Positions 1 through 7,853 of a stretch of 7,853 nucleotides of DNA are shown here, in pieces (position 1 is the first letter of the stretch; each line of letters starts with the position of its first letter). Under the pieces are notes generated by a model. That model was given only the letters and a program-made list of their open reading frames with translations. It did not search any database and was not told the DNA's origin. Made by a program: the position numbers and the translations under genes. This stretch comes from an uncultured Mycoplasmataceae bacterium (lineage in GTDB: Bacteria > Bacillota_I > Bacilli_A > Mycoplasmatales > Mycoplasmoidaceae). The DNA lies in assembly GCA_949289925.1 (NCBI GenBank), contig CASEPW010000092.1, positions 1-7,853 on the forward strand, written 5' to 3'.

Positions 1-1577
1 GCATATTTATAAACATAAAAATTACCTGCATAAAAATGTGGTATTCTCAATGGTGTTACTAAAGAATATTTATATGGTTCTTTTTCATATTTTTTTGGAT
101 CTTTAATAAAAGTATATTCTTGTAATAATTCTAAATATTTTTGCTCTACAGTTTCATAAACAAAAGGTTCATTATTATTTATAATTTCATTTGCATCATA
201 TTCAAAATTTGAGAAAATAACTTGTCTAGTTGTAGTAGCAAAAAAACCTGAAATTAATTCATCAAGAATTTGCATTTTCATCATTTTATCATTATCATAT
301 TTTTTTAATAAATAATAATTTAATAACATTTCGTTTGTGATAGATGCAACTTCTGCACAAAAGATTGAAGTTGATTGATATATTTTTTGACCAATTGAAT
401 AATAATACGAATTTAATGAATGACCTAATTCATGGATTAATGTGTAAACTGAATTTAATGTTTTATCATAATTCATTAAAATATAAAAACGATCTAATCC
501 TTTTGTACCACCTATTGAATAAGCTCCTGTTGCTTTATTCTTTTTTGGTAATCATGAAATTCAATTTTCATCAAACGCTCTTTTTATAACAGAAATATAT
601 TCATCACCCATAATTTTTAAAGTATCTATAACAATTTCTTTCGCTTCTTTAGGTTCAATTTTGATATTATTTTTTGTTAAATCAACAGAATCATCTCAAG
701 GCTCAATAGTTTTTAAATTTAGTTTTTGCTTTAATAATTCATTTTTGTGTTCTTGATAAACCTTATATACTAACTTATATTTTTTAACTTCATTATAAAT
801 GTGGATAAGTAATTTTCTTTCAATTTTATCATCAAAACAACATGAATCAATATAATCTTTATAATTTGATATTTTTGCATGAGTATTAAAAGTTAAATAT
901 GTATAATAAAGTGAATGTGTTAATGTTCCTTTAAAATCATAAAATGCTTTATTAAATGAAATTCAAGAAGTTTCTCTTAATTTTCTATCATCTGATTTTA
1001 AATTTACAAAAACTTTTGACATGTTATCAATAGGATGTTTATTATTATTTGAATCTATTGCATCATCATATTTTATTTCAGCATCAATAATTGAATCATA
1101 AATTTCATTAATGCCTCCATCACATTTAGATAATTTTGCTAATAATTGTTCTGATGTTTTATCTAGAGTATATGGTTTATATCTTATAATTTCATCATAT
1201 CCTAGTTTAAAATCCTTTATTTCTTCATCTTCTAAATATTCATATATTTTTTTCGAATTCCTTAATACAATGTTATCAAAATTAGATACTTTAATAGCAA
1301 ATTCATTACTAATATTAGATATTTTTTGACTTCAAGCAATTCATGTTTGATTCGTAATATCTTCATTAGCTTTATTAGAAATGTAGTTTGATAAACGATT
1401 AGAAATCTTTGTTAATTTTTCACCTTCTGTTAATCATTTTTTGAAATTTTCTTTTGATTCTATAAAAGAATCATAAATTTTAGATACTTTATCTAATTGT
1501 TCTTTTCACTCATCAAATAATTCTTCAACAGTTCTCCCATTTAATAAATGTTCTAAGTTTCAATCTAATTTTTCCAT
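1..1577 (-). CDS. pepF: Oligoendopeptidase F, M3 family zinc metallopeptidase (partial, C-terminus beyond window)
   Basis: Cytoplasmic zinc endopeptidase of the M3B family that cleaves short oligopeptides, in mycoplasmas probably those imported as an amino-acid source. I translated 525 codons with TGA as Trp and found no TAA, TAG or frameshift. The zinc site is clear: HELGH at residues 382-386 (ligands His382 and His386, catalytic Glu383), with the third ligand probably Glu409 in CAEVAS. Further family signatures are GAYS at residues 351-354 just before the zinc helix, WDDSVDL near residue 290, and RIPHFY followed by FYVYKYA at the truncated end. The usual length is about 600 residues, so some 75 C-terminal residues lie outside the window. 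The ATG at 1577 is chosen because it gives the typical N-terminus (MEKLDWNLEHLL) and follows a strong GGGAG ribosome site. Nine Trp are encoded by TGA. It is the last visible gene of the nadD operon, 16 bases after the mtnN-like stop. Confidence 0.96.
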
Positions 1578-1581
1578 ATTT

Positions 1582-1588
1582 CTCCCTC
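1582..1588 (-). promoter_or_regulatory. Shine-Dalgarno site of pepF
   Basis: The minus strand reads GAGGGAG here, four bases before the pepF ATG at 1577. It fixes the start and suggests pepF is translated independently from a shared operon mRNA. Confidence 0.75.
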
Positions 1589-1593
1589 TTTCT

Positions 1594-2277
1594 TTATATT
1601 ACATTTTTTTCATCATTTCTCTTTAATTTTTCATAACTTATTAATTGAACAATATTATAAATTAATTTTTCGATAATTTGTATTGATTCATTTAATTTTT
1701 TTTGATTATTTACTTTTATTTTAACAATTGATCACATTATTTTATAATGATCACAAATATTTGCTATTGGGACAGATTCCAAATCATATATTGTTGGCAT
1801 GTTTTTATTAAATAGATCAGCTATATTTTTATTAAAAATTAATGTTGATTGACCAAAAGAGTAATCATAATTTGCTATTGATAAAACATTTCTAATTACT
1901 TCATTAAAATCTAATGAAGTTTCGAATTTAATTTTTGATTTTACTATTTCAAAACCATCAAGAGTATATTCAATTTTATTTTTGAAATCTATAACAGTGT
2001 CAACAAGCAATATATCATAATCATTAACACTATTATTATCAGTAGAACCTATCCCAATATGTATAATTGATGATAAATTAAAATTAGTAATCATATGTGT
2101 AGCACATGATGCAACATCAAATTCATTCATATTACATATCGAAATAACAAACATTTCATCAGTTAAAGATTTGATTACATAAAATTTTCTTCCATTTATT
2201 TTATGCACAAAACTATTTGGAAAGTACTTTTCTTTAAATAATTCTTTAACATTTGTAGTTAAAATAATTCCTGTCAT
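1594..2277 (-). CDS. MTA/SAH nucleosidase-like protein (MTAN/Pfs fold), catalytic residues apparently lost
   Basis: A 227-residue protein, the usual length for 5'-methylthioadenosine/S-adenosylhomocysteine nucleosidase (about 230). One TGA (Trp182) lies inside, and the true stop is TAA at 1594-1596. Family traits that can be seen are an N-terminal GII strand, HIGIGS at residues 73-78 where the family has NTGSAGG, YDILLVD at 87-93 in place of GDIVVSDE, and DLESVPIANICDHY at 165-178 matching the MEATAIAHVCHNF block of E. coli MTAN. Glu167 corresponds to the ribose-binding Glu174. The catalytic Asp197 of E. coli aligns with Asn190 (KIKVNN in place of RAISDVAD). The acid Glu12 aligns with Lys11 or its neighbour Glu12, depending on one gap. 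The fold therefore looks kept, while nucleosidase activity is doubtful; it may bind a nucleoside or act on something else. It starts 7 bases after nadD-yqeK with its own ribosome site, so it is probably cotranscribed. The fold assignment is fairly sure, the reaction is not. Confidence 0.72.
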
Positions 2278-2280
2278 ATA

Positions 2281-2287
2281 TCTCCTA
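2281..2287 (-). promoter_or_regulatory. Shine-Dalgarno site of the mtnN-like gene, overlapping the nadD-yqeK stop
   Basis: The minus strand reads TAGGAGA: the TAG is the stop codon of nadD-yqeK and AGGAG is the ribosome site, four to five bases before the ATG at 2277. This overlap favours translational coupling of the two genes. Confidence 0.75.
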
Positions 2288-3328
2288 TTTATATTGTTCT
2301 TTTAATGCTTCAAGTAACTCAATGAAACATTTATTTATATCTTGATTTAATAAATCTCTAAAATATTTGATATTTTTAACATCCTCATCTGTTCTATTTA
2401 TTTCTAATTTATCTGCACAAAACAATAATTTATCAATTATTGTTAATTGATCAAATGGTGCTTCATCTAAAGGTAAGGTATGTCTTCTTATTGCGTTTAA
2501 AATTAAATTATTGCTAAATTTAAGTTTTTCTACCAAATAAAATGATGCTACAGGACCATGTAAAACTTTTCAACTAACTGCTTTTTTTAGCCCATATTGA
2601 TTATAAGCTTTATTTTCCAATCACTCTTGAGACTCACACTTACAAACATCATGATATACACCAGCACTTCAAGCAACATTAGCTAATTCAGGATTGTTTT
2701 TTTGCATTATATTGTAACAAAGTTTAGCAACTCTTAATGAATGTTGTAATCTAGAATCTGAAATATTAAACATTTTATATCTTTCCATAAAATATAAACC
2801 ATTGTCATTTATATAATCATTAACAATAGTTGGAACTAATTCCCACATGTTTTTTTCTCTTATTTCAGATGAAGAAATATCAAATTTTTCATTGTTTAAT
2901 AATAAGGCATTGTATAATTTTTTAATTTCAATATTTTTTCTAGGGTAAACAATAAAATTAATATTTTGTAATAGTTCTTTATAATCTTTTCAAGATTCAA
3001 TATTTGAAAATTGATCACTACCAACAAGAAAAAAAAGCTCATCATTACTGTATTTTTTCTTAAAATAATTTACTGTGTCAATAGTATAGGATATGTCAGT
3101 GTTATTCATTTCAAAATCACTTATTTCAAAGAAAGAATAATCATGTATTGCAAGTTTAGCCATATTAAAGCGTTCATTAACATTTAAAATATTTTCTTTT
3201 TCCTTAGATTTATTATTAACAATAAATATTACTTTATCAGCACCAATTTCTTTTAATGCATTTAAAGCAACATGAATATGTCCGTTATGTATAGGGTTAA
3301 AAGTACCACCGAATAAAATTATTTTCAT
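2285..3328 (-). CDS. nadD: Nicotinate-nucleotide adenylyltransferase fused to a YqeK-type HD hydrolase
   Basis: A 347-residue two-domain protein. The N-terminal part (residues 1 to about 175) is NadD, which joins ATP and nicotinate mononucleotide to give deamido-NAD in NAD synthesis. It shows GGTFNPIHNGH at residues 7-17 with the HxGH nucleotidyltransferase motif at 14-17, VGSDQF at 102-107, and ISSSEIR at 151-157 (the family's ISSTxIR). The C-terminal part is an HD-superfamily domain of the YqeK type, for which diadenosine tetraphosphate hydrolysis is known in other bacteria. Its likely metal ligands are His196 (QHSLRVA), His226-Asp227 (YHDVCK), His257, His283 and Asp306 (ADKLE). nadD and yqeK are adjacent genes in many Firmicutes, and fused forms are known in mycoplasmas. 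The frame is continuous with four TGA-coded Trp plus one TGG-coded Trp162, the only TGG seen in the window. It ends in TAG. The ATG at 3328 has no Shine-Dalgarno site. First gene of the minus-strand operon. Confidence 0.94.
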
Positions 3329-3352
3329 AACATAATTTTACAAAATTATGTT
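3329..3352. repeat. 24-base near-palindrome directly before the nadD start codon
   Basis: Two perfect 11-base arms, 3329-3339 (AACATAATTTT) and 3342-3352 (AAAATTATGTT), are separated by two bases (AC). The repeat ends at the base next to the nadD ATG and covers its best -10 hexamer. It could be an operator for a dimeric regulator or a hairpin at the mRNA start. In DNA this AT-rich, an inverted repeat of this size can occur by chance, so only its position makes it notable. Confidence 0.45.
3335..3340 (-). promoter_or_regulatory. Candidate -10 box of the nadD operon
   Basis: The minus strand reads TAAAAT at 3340-3335, followed by six bases and then the nadD ATG at 3328. Transcription would start at or next to the A of the start codon, giving a leaderless message. 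This fits the lack of a ribosome site. CATAAT at 3350-3345 is an alternative that would leave a leader of roughly ten bases. No convincing -35 box is seen, which is common in mycoplasmas. Confidence 0.4.
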
Positions 3353-3402
3353 TTAAAAAAATAATTGATTTTTATTTTAGTGTTTTTTTAATTTATATGA
3401 AA

Positions 3403-3408
3403 TATATT
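3403..3408 (+). promoter_or_regulatory. Candidate -10 box of the unknown plus-strand gene
   Basis: TATATT lies 22 bases before the ATG at 3431, leaving a leader of roughly 16 bases that includes the ribosome site. There is only T-rich sequence at the -35 position. Other A/T hexamers nearby could serve instead. Confidence 0.4.
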
Positions 3409-3422
3409 AATAAACAATAATT

Positions 3423-3428
3423 GGAGGA
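3423..3428 (+). promoter_or_regulatory. Shine-Dalgarno site of the unknown plus-strand gene
   Basis: GGAGGA ends two bases before the ATG at 3431. Spacing is short but the match is strong, and it is the only G-rich run in the spacer, so it decides the start codon. Confidence 0.75.
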
Positions 3429-3430
3429 AT

Positions 3431-5230
3431 ATGCTTAAAAAAATATTTTTATGTATTACAATCCCATTCACCGTAATAGCTGGGTCAACTGGTACTATAA
3501 TTGGTGCATTAAAAATAACCAATCCTAAAGAATATAGAACAAATAATGATTATAAGGATAGAACACATGAAATTATTGAAGATATAAAAAATACTAATTA
3601 TATGGAAAAAATATTTAAAAATGAATTAGAAGTAATGGATGAACAAAAGAAATCTTTACATATATTAGGAATTTTTGCAGATAACCATGTAATAAAAAGA
3701 AAAGAAAAATACTATTCAAATCATAATATTGATGTTGATTTAGATACAAAAACTATAAGTACAGAAATTTCTTTTGATGAAGTAACCTTTACATGACACG
3801 ATTTAATGTATAACATGTTTGGTGATTTTGTAAAAACAAAAGATTACACATTTAAAATTCAACCAAAATCTAAACTTTTTTCATCAAATCTTGAAATCCT
3901 AGAAAAAAACAAAATAGTTGATGTATACAAATACAAATTTAAAGATGATAAATACGAATTCTATAATTCATTGAAATGAACAAAACTTTTTTACACTTTT
4001 TATCAAATATACATAAAAAGTGATATATATTATAGATACAACATATCAGATGAATTTAATTATATTATTAAATGCAATATAAATAATATTTTCAAAAAAT
4101 TTACAGAAATAAAATCACTACCGAATTCAAATATTACATATAATATGCAACAAATAAAATCAATGAAATTAATTAGATTTAACAAAGATTTTTCAACATT
4201 ATTTGAATTAAATAAAATAGAAAAAATTTATAGTGAAATAACTAATAAAAAAGATCTAAGTGAAAATGAAAAATTATTTATTGATGAATTAGAGCAATAT
4301 AAATTTTCATCATATGAAGATGTATATAATAGATATCTTTTTTTAAAAGAAACAGGTGAACTTAAGAAATGTTCTGAATTTGTTTCATTTAATTCAAGGA
4401 TTGAAAAATTAATAAGTAATTTACAACTCGATGTTAATTATGAATTTAATTATAAATTTTGAAATTTTTTATATGAATTAATTAAAAACTATTTTATTTC
4501 TAATGAAATTACACTAAATTGTTTATTGAATGGAAAAAATATAGAAATTAATATATGAAAAAATAAAAACTTTGTAAATATATTTGAACAATTGCCAAAT
4601 GAATTACAAGAAAATAGAAATATCCAAGAATTATATGTTAAAAATTTTATAAATAAAATAGATAAAAATAACTTTTTTATTTATGATCAAAATAATTTAG
4701 AAATTAATGAAACTTTTAAGATAAATTATCGTTGAAATGCAAAAAATAGAAATATATTATTTAATGAAATAAATACTAACGGTATTGTATTAAATACAAA
4801 TAAATTATTAAGTGAAATAATATATGAAGATAAAATTAAAAATTCATCTTCAATTTTAAATATATTAAATAAAACAATTACAAATGAACATTTTTTCGAT
4901 AATATTGAATTAATTTCAGAACAAAATTGAAAACAAATTTCAAAATATATTGATATAAATAAATTTAATGATTTTTTCAAATTAAGAAGTAGTAAAAATG
5001 AATTTAATTTTAATATTGATGATAGCAAAGGAATTATGTATTGTATAGTTGAAGTTAAAAATATTTCTTATACAGATGGAACAAGTGGAGATTTTTTAGA
5101 ATGAACTAATCTAAAGTTATTAGAAAATCTAAATAAAAAACATAATAATATTTTTTATATTGATTCATATAATAATAGCAATTTTTATGTAATAAAATTA
5201 ATAACTAATAAGATACATATTAATGTATAA
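3431..5230 (+). CDS. Unknown 599-residue protein with an N-terminal membrane anchor or signal segment
   Basis: I do not recognise this family. The frame runs from the ATG at 3431 (GGAGGA ribosome site) to TAA at 5228-5230, open only with seven TGA codons read as Trp (the first is Trp122). The N-terminus is MLKK followed by a hydrophobic stretch to about residue 28 ([14 protein letters not shown], then TIIGAL). This looks like a signal anchor or signal peptide. Cys8 sits inside the hydrophobic core without the usual small-residue lipobox before it, so a lipoprotein is not well supported. No second membrane segment is visible. The remaining roughly 570 residues are hydrophilic and rich in Asn, Lys, Ile, Glu and Phe, with no recognisable catalytic motif or clear repeat, and would face outward if the anchor is a standard N-in type. 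The pattern resembles lineage-specific mycoplasma surface proteins. It is divergent from nadD and ends 8 bases before uvrA without a terminator. Confidence 0.88.
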
Positions 5231-5231
5231 T
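5226..5231 (+). promoter_or_regulatory. Candidate uvrA -10 box overlapping the upstream stop codon
   Basis: A perfect TATAAT includes the TAA stop (5228-5230) of the preceding gene and is followed by seven bases and then the uvrA ATG at 5239. The expected transcription start falls on or next to that ATG, which would make a leaderless mRNA. No ribosome site lies before uvrA. No good -35 box is seen, and in this base composition a chance TATAAT is possible. Confidence 0.45.
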
Positions 5232-5238
5232 ATGTATT

Positions 5239-7853
5239 ATGAAAAATGAAATAATTATTAAAGGTGCGAGAGAAAATAATTTAAAAAATATTGATATAAA
5301 TATTCCAAAAAATAAGCTTGTAATAATTACAGGTTTATCAGGATCTGGAAAATCATCATTAGCTTTTGATACTATATATGCTGAAGGGCAAAGAAGATAT
5401 TTAGAATCATTATCATTATATGCAAGACAATTTCTTGGAGGAAATGAAAAGCCTGATGTAGATTCAATTGAAGGGTTATCACCATCAATAGCAATTGATC
5501 AAAAATCAACTAATCACAATCCACGTTCAACTGTTGGTACTGTTACTGAAATATATGATTACCTTAGAGTTTTATTTGCAAGAATAGGTAAACCATTTTG
5601 TCCAAAAAAACACGGTTTAATTAAAACACAAACATTAAAACAAATTGTTGATAATATATTAAATTATCCTCAAGGTACAAAAATACAAATTTTATCAGTT
5701 ATTGCAAGTAATGATAAAGGTACTTTTGCAAAAGAAATAGACGAGTTAAAAAAACTTGGATATATGCGTATAAGAATTAACAAAAAAATATATGATTTAG
5801 ATGATGATATATCATTAAATAAAAATGATAAACATAATATTGAACTAGTTGTTGATAGGATTGTTCTTAATCATGATGCTGAAACTAGAAGTAGATTAAA
5901 TGATTCTGTTGAATTAGCATTAAAAGAAGGTAAAGGGAAAATAATAGTACTTTTTGATGACAACGAAGTGTTTTTCAATGAAAATTATGCTTGTGATGTT
6001 TGTGGATTTGCAATCCCTGAATTAGAACCTAGATTATTTTCATTTAATTCACCAATTGGAGCATGTTCTTGTTGTAAAGGTTTAGGATTCACTTTTGAAC
6101 CAGGGATTGAAAGAATTTTACCAAATCATAAATTAACCATTCTTGAAGGTGGTATTGACTATTTTAAAAATATTGTTGATACAACAAATTTAGAATGACA
6201 AAGATTTAATGTTCTTCTAGAACATTACAATATTCCATTAAATGTTCCTATTGAAAAATTAAGTGAACAACAAATCAATTGAATTTTATATGGTTCTGAT
6301 GAACCAATTGAATATTCAATAAAATCAGCAAGTGGAAATGTTTATCGTAAAGTTGAATACGTTGAAGGAATTGCTACTTTAATAAAGAGAAGACATTATG
6401 AAACAACAAATGATTTAGCAAGAGAGTTTTATTCAAAATATATGGTAGAAACTCAATGTAAAGAATGTAAAGGAAAAAAAATATCACCAGCTGCATTATC
6501 TATTCTAATAAATAATAAAAATATCATTGATTTAACTGATATGTTTATAGATGAAATAATAGATTTTTTAATTTCATTAGAATTAGATGAAGTAGAGAAA
6601 CAAATAGCAAATTTATTATTAAAAGAAATAATAAATAGGTTAACTTTTCTAAAAAATGTTGGTTTAGAATATTTAACACTTTCAAGAAAAACTTCTACAT
6701 TATCAGGTGGTGAATCTCAAAGAATTAGATTAGCAACACAAATAGGTTCATATTTAACTGGTGTTTTATATGTCTTAGATGAACCTTCAATTGGTTTACA
6801 TCAAAAAGATAACGATAAATTAATTGAAACATTAAAAGTGATGAGGGATTTAGGAAATACACTTATTGTCGTAGAACATGATGAAGATACTATGAATGCA
6901 TCTGATTACATTATTGATATTGGTCCGGGTGCAGGTGTGAATGGTGGACATGTTGTTGCTAAGGGTACTATTGATGAAATTAAAAATGATGTAAATTCAT
7001 TAACAGGTAAATATTTATCTGGAAGAATGAAGATTGAAGTTCCAAAGAAAAGACGTGGTGGTAATGGACAAAAAATAATTTTAAAAGGAGCTAATGGTAA
7101 TAATCTTAAAAATGTTGATTTAACTATTCCATTAAACAAATTTGTAGTTGTTACAGGAGTTTCAGGATCAGGAAAATCTACATTAATCATGGATACATTA
7201 GTAAAAGCAATTCAAAAATGTAATTTCGATCCTTTTGCTAAACCATTACCATATAGAGATATCATTGGTACAAATCATGTTGATAAATTAATTATTGTAG
7301 ATCAATCTCCAATTGGTAGAACACCAAGATCAAACCCTGCAACATATGTAGGTGTATTTGATGATATAAGAGATATTTTTGCTAAAACTCCAGAAGCAAA
7401 AGCTAAAGGTTATTTAAAAGGTAGATTCTCATTTAATGTTAAAGGCGGAAGATGTGAGGACTGTCAAGGTGATGGATTAAAAAAAATAGAGATGCACTTT
7501 CTACCTGATGTATATATTAAATGTTCAAGTTGTAATGGTAAAAAATATAATGAAGAAACATTAAAAGTTAAATATAAAGATAAATCTATTTATGATATTC
7601 TAGAAATGTCTATTGATGAAGCAAATGATTTCTTTAAAAACATTCCTCAAATCCATTCAAAAATAAAATTACTTGTCGAAGTTGGATTAGGTTATTTAAA
7701 ACTTGGTGCAAGTTCAACTAGATTATCTGGTGGTGAAGCACAAAGAATTAAATTAGCTAAATATTTACAAAAAAAACCAACAGGTAAAACATTATATGTT
7801 TTAGATGAACCAACAACAGGATTACATACTCACGATATAGCACAATTAATTAC
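5239..7853 (+). CDS. uvrA: Excinuclease ABC subunit A, DNA damage sensor (partial, C-terminus beyond window)
   Basis: UvrA is the ATPase dimer that finds damaged DNA and loads UvrB in nucleotide excision repair. I translated 871 of the usual 940 or so codons without a break. Both ABC modules are present. Module I has Walker A GLSGSGKS at residues 32-39, signature LSGGE at 488-492 and Walker B LDEP with Asp514-Glu515. Module II has Walker [10 protein letters not shown] at 640-648, LSGGE at 829-833 and Walker B with Asp856-Glu857. Zinc sites are Cys252/255 with Cys276/279 around the [10 protein letters not shown] block, Cys407/410 (CKECKG), and Cys739/742 with Cys762/765 in the second module. 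Trp320 and Trp348 are TGA codons. The ATG at 5239 gives the family's typical beginning ([14 protein letters not shown]). There is no Shine-Dalgarno site. About 70 C-terminal residues are missing because the window ends. All key residues look intact, so it should be functional. Confidence 0.98.

Larger units (their letters stand above)
3329..3430. promoter_or_regulatory. Divergent intergenic region between nadD and the unknown plus-strand gene
   Basis: A 102-base, almost purely A/T spacer and the only intergenic stretch of any size in the window. It must hold the promoters of the minus-strand nadD operon and of the plus-strand gene at 3431. It contains a near-palindrome at 3329-3352, T-rich runs around 3370-3390, and several -10-like hexamers. 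No RNA gene is evident. Confidence 0.7.

Noticed and set aside
344..589. Open frame on the plus strand of 81 codons
   Set aside because: It lies antisense inside pepF, across the zinc-site region, has a low-complexity Leu/Asn translation and no ribosome site.
1111..1329. Open frame on the plus strand of 72 codons
   Set aside because: It is antisense to pepF, with Ser/Ile-rich composition expected from the reverse of AT-rich codons.
3794..3796. TGA that would end the plus-strand gene after 121 residues, suggesting a small protein or a pseudogene
   Set aside because: TGA is Trp in this genome, and the same frame continues with six more TGA codons to a TAA at 5228.
3994..4022. Perfect 10-base inverted repeat with a 9-base loop (CACTTTTTAT / ATAAAAAGTG)
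   Set aside because: It lies inside the unknown gene and has only three G-C pairs. A repeat of this size is expected by chance in several kilobases of such AT-rich DNA. It is not followed by a T-run at a gene end, so it is not a terminator.
4726..5028. Open frame on the minus strand of 100 codons with hydrophobic translation
   Set aside because: It is antisense to the unknown 599-residue gene; its Leu/Ile/Phe richness is the mirror of the Lys/Asn codons on the coding strand.
6906..7190. Open frame on the minus strand of 94 codons
   Set aside because: It is antisense to uvrA over the second Walker A region, where the uvrA reading is strongly supported.
1..7853. CRISPR array, insertion sequence, tRNA or rRNA genes, riboswitch
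   Set aside because: No regularly spaced repeats, no transposase motifs, no G/C-richer RNA-like block, and almost no non-coding space outside 3329-3430.

Overview
The window reads as a compact, very AT-rich chromosome segment from a mollicute. A Mycoplasma sensu lato is the best fit, probably a hominis-type lineage, but the species cannot be fixed from this stretch. The decisive evidence is the genetic code. Every long gene here is open only if TGA is read as tryptophan (code 4). I count about 23 in-frame TGA codons, many at positions where the family has Trp, against a single in-frame TGG (2843-2845, minus strand). Genuine stops are TAA or TAG only, so a standard-code reading breaks each gene into false fragments.

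Layout. Positions 1-3328 hold three genes on the minus strand, read in the order nadD-yqeK fusion (3328 to 2285), a nucleosidase-like mtnN homologue (2277 to 1594) and pepF (1577 to beyond position 1). Gaps of 7 and 16 bases and good Shine-Dalgarno sites inside the gaps make this a likely operon. A 102-base divergent intergenic region (3329-3430) holds candidate promoters for both directions and a 24-base near-palindrome touching the nadD start codon. On the plus strand, 3431-5230 encodes a 599-residue protein of unknown function with one N-terminal hydrophobic segment. uvrA begins 8 bases after its stop, at 5239, and runs off the window at 7853.

How the genes fit together. NadD makes the dinucleotide precursor of NAD. 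The fused HD domain resembles YqeK-type nucleotide hydrolases. The MTAN-fold protein would normally salvage or detoxify methylthioadenosine and S-adenosylhomocysteine, but it lacks the expected catalytic Asp. PepF trims imported or internal oligopeptides. UvrA starts nucleotide excision repair. This is mostly housekeeping content. I see no mobile element, CRISPR array, tRNA, rRNA or defence system. The most open questions are the unknown 599-residue protein, the apparently inactivated nucleosidase, and two genes (nadD and uvrA) whose best -10 boxes lie so close to the start codon that their mRNAs may be leaderless.
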